Of a stretch of 64,000 nt of DNA, positions 8,580 through 20,500 are shown piece by piece. The stretch comes from an uncultured Prevotellaceae bacterium (GTDB taxonomy: Bacteria; Bacteroidota; Bacteroidia; Bacteroidales; Bacteroidaceae). The stretch covers positions 43,775 through 107,774 of the forward strand of contig CACZDV010000005.1 of assembly GCA_902780025.1 (NCBI GenBank), in the 5' to 3' direction. The notes under the pieces are model-generated. The model saw nothing but the letters and a program-made list of their open reading frames with translations. It was not told the DNA's origin and ran no database searches. Position 1 is the first letter of the stretch, and each line of letters starts with the position of its first letter. Both the position numbers and the translations under genes were made by a program.

Positions 8580-11500
8580 TTGAGGATTAGAGATATCATA
8601 GTATGCTTGATGATGATCCTGGCTGCAACAGCGGTCAGGGCACAGGACTCGATTGTCATCGGCGGCAACGTATATGGAGGCGGTAATATCGGTAATGTGG
8701 AGGGGAGCGCCAAAGTCACCGTCTATGACGGCGACCTGAACAATGTCTTTGGTGGTGCCCGTATAGCCAATGTTGGTGGCAGGACCTTTGTTCACATCGA
8801 CGGAAAGCATGCCTCTGATGACATCTTCATCAAGAGCGTATATGGTGGCAATGATATCGCAGGTAAGATTGGACAGGGAACGGCCGTCACGTCCGTACCC
8901 ACGGAACTGGAGAACACCGTCAGTGCCGCGACAACCGACAAGACCAAGAACGTCATCGACAACAGCTGGAAGACCTTCGTGCGCACCAGTGCCAGTGCCA
9001 AGAAGACCGTCAACATCAATGGTCATGACTTGACCGTTGACGACAAGATGGTAATCATCGGCAGCCTCTTCGGCGGCGGCAATGGCGACTATTACTACGG
9101 AACGCCAACGTCGACGACGAATGACAAGGGCGTCACTACCTACACCTACACCATCCAGGAACTGAACAGGGACGGCACAGGGGGAGATACCATCGCCACG
9201 AAGTCCATTACCGACCAGCAGATCCTACCCGTGCTCTCGAAGACCTATTTAGAGATCAAGGGCGGCTGCATCGCCCATGTCTATGGTGGCGGCAACAATG
9301 CTACGGTGACCGAGAATACTACCATTAACATCGACAACGAAAGCAGTGACTTGCAGTCAGGAGCAGTGGCATGGGCTAAGAAGAACAACGAGCCGATTGA
9401 TTCGGTATTGCTCTACCTGCAGAGGAAGACGAAACTGAGCACGTTCCAAAGTAACCTCACCAGCTATGCTTTCAACCACGCCCGTATCTATGGAGGCAAC
9501 AACAAGGCTACGATGGACATCATGCCGAAATGGAATCTGCAGAAAGGCATTATCCGCGACCTGTACTCCGGTGGTAACGAGGGCGACATGACCTATCTCA
9601 ATGGACTTCTATTGGAGATTGACCCAGTGGTGAACAATGCACTGGTTATCAATAACGTATACGGCGGCTGCCGAAGAGCCGACGTTCGTCCTAAGGAGAA
9701 TGGCGTAGACGTTAAGACCGTATCGCCTGAGGGCTATCGGTTCCCATCTGGTTTGTCGGCTCGCACACTGATACGCGGCGGCATCATTACCAATGTCTAT
9801 GGTGGTAACGACATTTCCGGCCGAGTCTTCGGAGGCAATGCCGTGGGTATCTATAGCAACATACTCGGCGACGTCTATGGCGGCGGCAACGGGTCGTATG
9901 CCTATACCGACAATGCCACTTTGGGCGCGATGGACGAATATAAGGACTTCTATTATAATCCTGAAACGGTAAGAGATAAAGAAAGAGCCTATGGCAATTC
10001 CACTTTTGACTATACTGAGGGGCATGAGTCCGTCGAAGCCCTAAATATCTTCCGCCCCAATGCTGAGCAGGTATCACTCCGACTGGCAGGTGAGGCCAAC
10101 GCCGATGGCACGATGAAGAAGGAGGTCATCATCGGTGGCAGCGTCTACGTGGGCGGCAACAGCGCCACGCTGAAGCCCAGCGCCAAATTAGGGCCAAACG
10201 AGAGTCCGTTGGTGGAACTGAAGGTCGGTTCCTACGTAAAAGCCGACAAAGTATTCCTCGGCAACAACGGCGAGAATATGGTTGACACATTGACAAATGG
10301 CGTATTAAGCTTGTATGCCGGCAATGTCACAATTGGCGAGAACAGCTATGACTTCAGTCAGATGAACCTGAAGGATTCGACGGAGTTCGATACCTATATG
10401 GACGGCTGTGCCATGACGATCAAGCCCCAATTGGTGTTCGACCAGAAGATCAACGAAACCACAGGCGACCCTGCCACCTATTTAGACTACACCAGCTACT
10501 TCGGCTCCTTCTACTGCGGCGGCAACGTGGGCAGCATGAAGTTTGACAAGAGCAACACCATCAACTTCAACCACAAGATTATCATTTTCGACAAGTTGGT
10601 GGGTGGCAGTAACAATGCATACGTTCCCAAGTCCACCTATAATGCAGCCTACGAAGGCGGAATCCTGCTTGCTCCTGAAGATAATGGTGACAAACTGGTA
10701 CTTAACCTCTCAGACCTGAGACTGATGCCCCAACGGTGGAAAGACCCGACGGACAAGACGTTAGGACTGGAATGGAACACCATTGAGGGTGACGGTACCA
10801 CTACCCGCCCGACAACGCTCTCTGCTCGTACAACGAGCACTGCCGACGACGATCCGGACAAGACGCGCCGTCTGGTGGGCGGCAACGTCTATGGCGGCTG
10901 CTGTGAGTCGGGCCATGTAAACGGCAATGTGGTGATCAACATCAACGGCACCATCGTCGACCGCTATGGCAAGTATGGTGTATTCGATACAGCCACCCCA
11001 ATAGCCACGGCTGCCGACCCGAAGCCCAACAAGGACATCCTCTACGGCCACGATGCCTATAACATTACAGAGCGTCGCAGTGGTGTTATCCTCAACGAGC
11101 AAGGTATGGATGTACTCGGTTCCGCTCTCAACGTGTTCGGCGGTGGAAAAGGTAAGAATACAGAGATTTGGGGCAGCACAACCATCAACGTGAACGCCGG
11201 TTATGCGTTCCAGTTATTTGGTGGCAGCGAGGAAGGTGCCATCGGCAAGGGTACCCGGAATGCGGCGACCGGCGTACTCAGCTATGACACCAGTTCCAAT
11301 GGCTATGATTCCAAATACAGTACAACCATCAACGTACATGGCTCGAAAATGGGCTGTTCGACAGAAGACTTTGAAAAGAAAGATTCGACCGAGAAGGCAG
11401 CGATGGCCGAGTGTGAGTTTGTCTACGGCGGTTCCTTCGAGGGTTTGATTTGCGGCGACACCCGCATCAATCTTGGCAACTGCCGAGTGTTCAACATCTT

Positions 11501-14500
11501 CACCGGCTCGTGCAACGCAGATATCTTAGGCCATACAGAGACCTACATCGGACAATGGAAGGTAGGAACCGGCGAGACAGCAACCACCGTGACCGGTTTC
11601 CCCTGGGTTCGTGACAACACCTACGGTGGCAACGACTTGGGCGGCAGAATCATCGGCGTGAAGGACTTCAAGGACTACGTCAGGGAAGACTTGCTCAGTC
11701 AGGATCAGATACACAACCCCACTGGCAGGGATGACCCCAATGTGCTGAAAGCTTCGTCGTATGTAGAATACGTGCAAGGACATGTGGGCAGCATCTTCGG
11801 CGGTAGCTTCGGCGACTACGACTACAACGACATGAAATACACCAGTCGCATCACGACAACTTCCAAAAGAGCAGAAATTGACAATACCTTCGTACATATA
11901 CGTCCTACCAATGAGACCGTAAGCAGCTCCAGCAGCGAAATCAGCATGGTGTTCGGCGGCAGTGAGGGCACCCCTGGTGACCGTGTGGGCGACAAGTCCC
12001 AAAAGCGCAGCTATGTGCTCATCGACATTCCTCAGAGCATGGAAAACTTCACTAAAACCGAGATCTTCGGCTCCGGCATGAACAATGGTCTGGGAATGTC
12101 CTTTGAACCCATAGAAACATTTGCCAGCGACTTTGACCTCGACCGAGCCTCAACTGTCATCGACCTGATGCGCGGACAGGTGAAGGCCGCCTATGGTGGC
12201 AGCTACAACGAGGGTGTGACACGCCGCACAGTAGTCAACGTACCTACGAAATCTACCATTAAGATTGAGAATATCTTTGGCGGTGCCTACGGTACGCAGA
12301 TCCTCCCGCCATGCGACGTCTACCAGTCTCAGGTGAACTACAAGAACACCAGCGAGTTAGCTCGTGTGAGTGGTGCCATTTATGGCGGTAATAACAGTAA
12401 ACGCCGCACACTCTACGCCCAGGTAAATGTCTCCTCACCGGTATGGTCGAATAAAGAGTCCGGCTATTTAGCCAAGGTCTATGGTGCAGGCGATGGTGTC
12501 GACACCTGGGCAGAGCACACGGAGGTGAACCTGCTCTCGGGTGCCAAGGTCTACGAGGTCTATGGCGGCGGCAAGATGGGCCATGTGCTGAACGCAGAGA
12601 GTGTACAGAAGTATATGCAGCTCTTCAAAGAATACCCGTCGTCGCAGATTTCTACTGACGACCCCACCTGGAGCAAGGCTGACAAATGGGTAAATGGCAT
12701 CGTTGGCGGCACCCTGAAACCTACTGAGGTGGCTAACTGGAAGGAGGACTGGAAAGACGCCTGGACGCTGGGCAGCTATTATGTACCTGCAAACGACTAC
12801 TATGACGATTACATTATCAGCGATAATACCAACTTCACCAGGGTGAACAATCGTCCGGAGCTGAGTGGAAAGTTGACCAGCCAGTTCCCTGCCACGAAAT
12901 TCAATGCCAACGTCATCATCAACGAGGGTGCCGAGGTGGTGAACTACGCTTACGGCGGCGGCTGGGGCCAGAGTGCTGTCGAGCGTAGTGGCGACTGCTA
13001 TGGCACCACCTACATCGCCCTGCTTGGCGGCAAGGTGAAGAAAGACATCTATGCTGCCGGTACCGCCGGTGGTGTGTACGACCTCTTTGGCTCGAAGAAC
13101 TTCACCGCCAGTGCCAATGCCTTTATCATGGGTGGTACCGCCCGTAACGTCTACGGCGGCGGCTGGGAAGGTGGTGTGGGAAAGCACACCAAGGTCGTCA
13201 CTAAGGATGACAAGCAGGTTGAAGTGAATGCCGGCATCAGCGACTCCCCCATTGGCGACATCCCCGGAGAGACCCACGTGGTAATCGGACTGGCAGAGGA
13301 ATACATCGTCACCGACAGTCTGAAATTACTTGAGAACAGCATCAGCAAGCACAGCTTCTACTACGGCCGTCCTGCCATTCAGCGTAACGCCTACGGCGGC
13401 GGCGAGGGTGGTGCCATCTACGGCACGGCCAACATCACCCTCAACAACGGCTATGTCGGTTATCAGTTCAATCCCGACCTCACCGACAATCCTAAGACGA
13501 CGGATATTGACGAGCGCTACGAGGAGAAGATTGAAGACGAGACCTATAAGAACAAGGACGGCCATTTCGAAGCCAACAGCAATCTGTACGACAGTGGCTG
13601 CATCTTCGGCGGTGGCTATATTGACGACAGCAACGTTGACACCACCATGGTCAAGATGTATGGCGGCCACGTGCGCAACTCTCTCTTCGGCGGCGGTGAG
13701 ATTGCAGCCATCGGCCGCGGTATCATCACAGCCTCCGGCACGAACAATTCCGAGCGATCGCTTCAGGGCATCTACAAGGCCGGAAAGACCAACATCGAGA
13801 TGTATGAGGGTCACGTCCACCGTAATGTCTTCGGCGGCGGTCGCGGTTACAACAATCTGGGCGAGCGCGGAACACTCTTCTCCGACGGTTTTGTCTTCGG
13901 CCAGACTGAGGTAAACATCTATGGCGGTGAGATAGGAACCCTGGCAGGTTTGGCTCAAGAATACGGCAACGTGTTCGGCGGCGGCGATGTAGGTTATGTC
14001 TATAGTGCCTACGAGTACATGGACAATGGCGTCGTGAAACAAGGGCGCGGCATTAAGAAAGGTGTGCGCTATGATAATGGCAAGGAAGGCTACTATTACC
14101 GCCATAAGATTAGTAGTAGTGGTACGTATACAAATGATGCCGACTTTGAGATTGATAATGGCGAGTATATTCCCACTGAGGACTGCAAGGTGCTGATAGA
14201 ACCGCACTGCAAGGTGTTGTCTCCCGTTACTATCAATGATGTTGAGTACTCTGTTGGTCAGTATGTCCCCACTTCTGAACTCCATTACCTGGAAAACAAG
14301 AAACTGGACAGAGAAAGATGGGCATGTCTTGATTCCACCGGCATCAAGATCCACAATGCTGTGTTTGCCGGCGGTAACACGTCAGCAGGTTCTACGACGG
14401 CCTACGCTAACGCCACCTCCGTCTACGGCAATGCCACGGCCTCCATCCACGATGTCTACCACCGCGACCTCATTACCTTAGGTACGGGACATATCGGTGG

Positions 14501-17500
14501 TCTCTACGGCGACGGCAACCTGACGTTTGTCGACGGCTACCGCGGCCTGAACATCTCCAACTACGGCACCGATTACTACTATATCGATAAGGAAATAGGC
14601 ATCAAAGCCTATCATGCCCTCCCCGAACGTGAAGCAGCCTATTATGAACTGAAATACAAGTGCAAGAAAACCTGTACTGACAAAGACGGCACACGCTACA
14701 ACCCGGCTTCCAGCGACGGCAAGACCAAGGCTTCGACCATCACGATGGACGATATGGTAGTGGTGTTCATGGAGAACAAGACCACCCCCGTGAAGGTAGA
14801 TGCGGATGGCAATCGTATCACCTCGGGAGATGGAACGTACATCCTCGTTGAAGGAGAAGAAGAAGGCAGCTTAAAGCCCAATCCCGAATACTGGGAGGAG
14901 AGCGGTGTACTGCCCGTCTATGCCGGCCGACTGATGAACAGCATCCAGCGTGCCGACTTCTGCGGCGTCTTCGGCAGCCGTATGGTGATGCAGGGTGCCC
15001 AAGACCGTGTGCCTGAGATTGTGGACTTCACCAACTACACCATCAACCGCGTACGTGAGGTGTCGCTCAACCAGCAGCATTCGAAGATTGCCAGCGACCT
15101 GGAACTAAAAGAAGGCAGAACAGACTCAACTCATATCGAAGACCAGCATCCCGATGATTTTGTTGACCTTAACAAGGCCATCCACGGCAACTACTTCGGT
15201 ATCTACAACATCGTGAACTACCTCGGTGCGCTGACCAGCGACGTACACTTCATGGACAGCAAAGACATCCGTAGGACAGAAAACGCCTCAAACGACAGTC
15301 TGTATAAATCAGCTATTAAGATAGACAACACAACCTATAATTACGGGACATCCGGCGCCACCTATTATAATTGGAAGGCCGCGCACGTCAATGACCGCTC
15401 ACGTAACAACGGCAGTAGCCTCAACAAGGTGGCACTGGCATCGGGTGTGTATCTTGAGCTGACCACCGAGAAGAGTACTGGCGACGGTCTCTACGAGAAG
15501 GACTGGGGCCCCATCACCGGTGTCGTCGAGCTCGACCTCATCAACGTGCAGCCCGGTATCGGTGGTGGCTTCGTCTATGCCAAGAACGAGCATGGTATTC
15601 CGACGTACAACAAACAGAAGCATGCCACGCTAACCGCCCTCAACAAGGATGCCATCACCCGTAAGGACTTCACCTATGACAACAGTAATGATGATACCAA
15701 GAAGAAATGGCAGACTTCGGGTAACTTCATACACAGCACACAGACCATCATCGACGACTGCTATAACATCAGCAGTAAGTATAAGACTGATTACAAAGCC
15801 CCTGGCGGCGTACCCGCCCACTACTGGTTCATCAAGGGTTCTGTCTATGTCTACGACCAGTATATTTCTGCCTACACCGGCACTCCGAACGCCTACAGCG
15901 AGACGGTGGAGATACCGCTGACCATTTCAGCAGCCTCTCACGGTACCATGAAGCTACTCAACGTCCAGCCTAACCTCTACGCCTACTATGCTACAACGGA
16001 CGTGCCGCTGGATGGTGACAAGAAGGTCAACATCAACGATGTCACCTACTCCAAGAACGACCCCATCAGCTACTGGGACTACTATCTGCTGAGCAACTCT
16101 GAAAAGGACCTGTTCGTGAAAAAGACCTACGTGGTTGTCGACAGTTGCAAGCTTGGTGGCAAGTTCTATCCTGAAGGCTATGTGATGCTGCCAGCAGAAT
16201 ACAACAGTTTGAAGACTACGGCGGGTGGCAATAGTGAATACATTGCTTCCGGCGTTCCTGCTGTCCAGAAGGCTACTGTCGATGCAAACGGCAACTCCAT
16301 CGTGGTCACCGGCGAAGACAACAAGCCCGTCTACGAGGCCTTCGACTTCGCCTTCCGTGAGTCGAACAACGTAAGCCACAACAACGGTTATTTGCTGACT
16401 TACAAGGTGAACAATCCTACGGAGTGGGACACTTGGTACACCCCCAAGAAAGACAGCATCGGAACCAAGATTGATCTTGCAGCCTATAAAGATTTGGCAG
16501 CTGTATCGACAAATACCAAACCGGGTAAAGACGCCTACTGGGACGGTCCCACCTACCGACTGATCAGTACGACGGGCGAGGTACTCGGACAACAAGCATA
16601 CAAGGTGGGCAACCTTATTTCGAAGAATGTCTATGACGCCTACCAATCTATTGCTGAAAATAAACGTCCGGCCAATCAGGCTACGTTCGGTCCCGCCTAT
16701 CTGGTGACTAAACAGTTCTCCGTCTCGGATGCTACCGGCACACACCACATGAATCCGGGCAGCACGGTATCTAAGACTGTTGCTGACGCCCATTCTGGCA
16801 GTACATCGCCTGCCTATATCTGTACGAGCACCATCCAGCTCAGCACCACTGAGTTCATCTACGTCGACAGCAAGATGACGGAAGCGGAAAAGCAGGCTTA
16901 TATCTACCGCTTTACTACCAGCAATCCCAAGCTGGCAGCTGAGATTGAAAAGAACATCGTGCCCGCCTACTACTGTCTGACCGAAGGAAACTATGGCGGC
17001 AACTACTACGAAAGCGGCAAGAACTACCGTGGTCTGGAGGCTTGGAGCAGTATGTCGCCTACCGACCGTCAAAAGTTCACCTTCAACTACGATGCCCTCG
17101 ATTTGCTCATCGACTCGCTGTATGGTAAGAATGCTCAGAATGCGACAATACATCCTGAAGGCCAGAAATACGAATACGACAGCGCTGCTGGCAATCTGGC
17201 TGGTGCTGAAGCCAATGCTGCCCATTACTCGCTTGAGCGCCCCGTTGACTATACCGCTACATATAACGGAACCAACAACGACAGTACAGAGGTGGCTACG
17301 GGAAAGAAGTTTAAGAAGACCTCAACGAATGATTTCATCTATGTTGGCACTGAGCTGAGCCGCACAGCGTACGAGTCACTTGTCAACGAGCAGCGCCACT
17401 ATACTCCTGTCACGCCAAGGGAGGCTGACGCTTACAAGGTATACGTAGTCAATACGTCGTTCCAGATAGGCAATTCGCCCTACGCTGCCGGCCAGACTAT

Positions 17501-20500
17501 TTCCGCTTCTGAATACAGCAGTCTGACAGATCAGTCCTGTGTGACCGTACTGCAATTTAATGAAGCCGACAAGGGCACGACGTTCTACTACTGCCGCGAC
17601 AGTTACGAGGCCACCACCGGTGTGACGAACGCGGCAAATGTGACTGCCATCAAGGGCGGCACGACGGACGATTACTGCACGGTGACGGGTTTCTACAATC
17701 AAACGGATAGTGTTCCACAGGGAATAGTGATTACAAAGAACACCTACAAGGACTTGATCAACGACCAAACGGGCTTCACCATCCACGGCATCTCGCCCAC
17801 CGAGGTGAGTACACTCTATGTAAGCCGTAATTCCGATATCTACGACCTCTCTACCGAGAAGATTATCACCGTCATCTACCAGTACGACTACGAGGAGGTT
17901 GACAACTCGGGCGGTGTGACACCTATCAGCGAGCGCCACGTGGTAAACATCCACCTGCAGTTCAAGAGTGGTATCCCCGAGATTGAGGACATCAAGCGGC
18001 CTGACATCGTGATTCCCGGCCACTATCTGGGTATGCGCGAGCCCAACGTCAAACCGGGTGCCTACGAGGTCATGGGTGGCGGCTGGGAGCTGTTCGAACG
18101 CATCGGCGACGCCGAGAGCCACACCAACGGCATCGACTACGTGCCCGATGCCAATCCGCTCTACTGGTATCAGCATGACTGGTATGTAGCCTACTATGCC
18201 AAGACCTATCTCGGCAAGACCTATTCTAACGCCGTACCCGTCAGCGTAGCCAACTATCACGACCTGAAGAGGGTGATGGAGGCCAAGCAACACCACTACT
18301 ATATTGACAACCCGAACGTCAAGCGCGAGCCGAAGATCTACATCAACGACTATAGCAAGGACAAGACGGGTAGCAAGAACGGCCTCGACCTCTTCAAGAG
18401 TCTCTATGACCTGAGTGTGCTGGATAGTCCTACCCTTGCGCATGACACCATCACCTCAGGCACCTTCAAGGGCCATAAGCCGCTCGACACCCAAGTCCGT
18501 GCCGGACGCAACCTGGAGTTCATCCTGCGTACAGACATCGACCACAGCGGTTCCGCGTGGACGCCTATCGGTGACAATGACGTTGTTGACGACCCAAGTA
18601 CCACCAACGAGGATGAGGGCGTTGCTGGCAAGTGCTTCGACGGTACGCTGCACGGCGACGGTCACCACCTGAGCGGCCTTGATCATTCGCTCTTCGCCCA
18701 TCTCTGCGGCGACGTCTATAACCTCGGCGTCAGCGGCACGTTCACCGGCGCCGGCATCGCCGAGAGGGGCGACGGCTATGTGGAGAACTGCTGGATAAGC
18801 ACCACATCGAAAGCAGCAAAGACTTCGAAGCCGGTATTCAATGAACCTATCCTGAACAATGGTCGCCCGATACGTATTGTCAACTGCTACTACGAGGAGG
18901 AAGATACAGCCGCTACGACGCCTGCTACCGATAATTCGAATAAGATGCAGGCATACACCAACCACAGCGGCAACTACGGCATCCCGACGAAGAAGCCGAA
19001 GCAGGCATTCTACAACGGTGAGGTGGCCTACAACCTGAACGGCTTCTACCTCTATAAGCGCTACAGCGACCAGCAAACGAAGTCGGGCAACGCATACAGC
19101 TACTGGAAACCGGGCTTCACGACCCCGCAGACGGGCTACTACGGCAGTGGCGACGGCAGCCTATGCTCATCGGGCAGTGGCACAAATGTCAAGTACGTGG
19201 AAGACCGCTATAAGTACGAGGACTTCCTCTATGCTGACAGTATCATCCCTGAGGAAACCAACGTACGCTTCTATTACGATGAAGAGAAGGACGTTTCAGG
19301 CTTCAGCCCGCTCTGGCCCGACGACTATATCTTCTTCGGTCAGTCTCTGAACTACGACCAGGTGGAAGGCCGCTCACATCAGGACTACCCGACGAGCGTG
19401 AACCGAAGCGGCGACTACCTACAGACCACCGTTGAGGGCAACCGCGTCTACCGTGCACCGGCTTACTACCGCAGCAACGAGATGGGTGTGGCCTACTTCA
19501 ACCCCTACGCCGTCTTTGCCAAGAACAAGTACAACAACGATAGCGTGGTGGCCTACAAGAACATGACAGCCATTGACTTCACAGGCCATAACGATGCCTA
19601 TGCGTCTAATGGGGACAAGAAGGCTTATGAGTTGGGCTGGCAGCAGTGGTCGAAGACCTCACAGCAGAAGGATGGAAAGACAACAGACAAATATGCATTC
19701 TACCCGCCGCTGCTCGACGACGACGGCCTGTCAGGCATCCGCCTTGCAGACTTCCGTGGCGGTCTGGATGCCGAACTGACGAAGAACCTCTTGGTATATA
19801 CCTTCGCCAAGGGCGGCACTGACGAGGGCCAGACACCCACTGCGGGCCAGCAGACGGCCAACGTCGTGAGTGCCTACCTCATTGAGCCTGAGTTTAAGGA
19901 ACTTGATAAAACCTACCGCAATGTGGAATCTCAGGATGGCCAGTATATTCATGGTCACTGGGTTGAGCAGACGGCCGCAAACACTTATGGCGCAGAAACA
20001 GACCACTTCCTGGTTGACCGTCAGGACTTTAACGCACCTATAGCCTACACCTTCAATAAGGATATGCGTATGTGGTATCAACGCATGCCCAACAACTATG
20101 TAGACCGCACGAAGGGCTGGGAGACCATCAGCCTGCCATTCTCGGCCGAACTGGTGACAACCGACCAGAAGGGTGAGATTACCCACTTCTACAGCGGTAG
20201 CCAGAACGCCTACAACGACAATACCAAGACCAAGAAGATTGGTCACGAGTACTGGCTGCGCAGACTTGAGGCCAACAGCGCACTGACGCTGAAGACTGAT
20301 ACGACAGGTGTCCTCAACGCCACCTTTAACTACCCATCGACGACCGACGGTTCCGTATTATTCAACAAGACGGAGGACAATTCGGTTACCAACACCTTCC
20401 TCTGGGACTACTATTATGAGGGCAACCACAGCCAGATGGACAAGAATCTCGATACCTATCAGGAGTACTACCGTACCGCACGATCCTACGGCAACTATCC

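Noticed and set aside
12468-18443. Long open frames on the - strand opposite the 4206-residue gene (up to about 420 codons)
   Set aside because: They run exactly opposite a clear coding frame, have low-complexity Val/Ala/Ile/Asp-rich translations without family motifs, and lack promoters. They arise from the GGC/GTC/ACC-rich codons of the repeat units.
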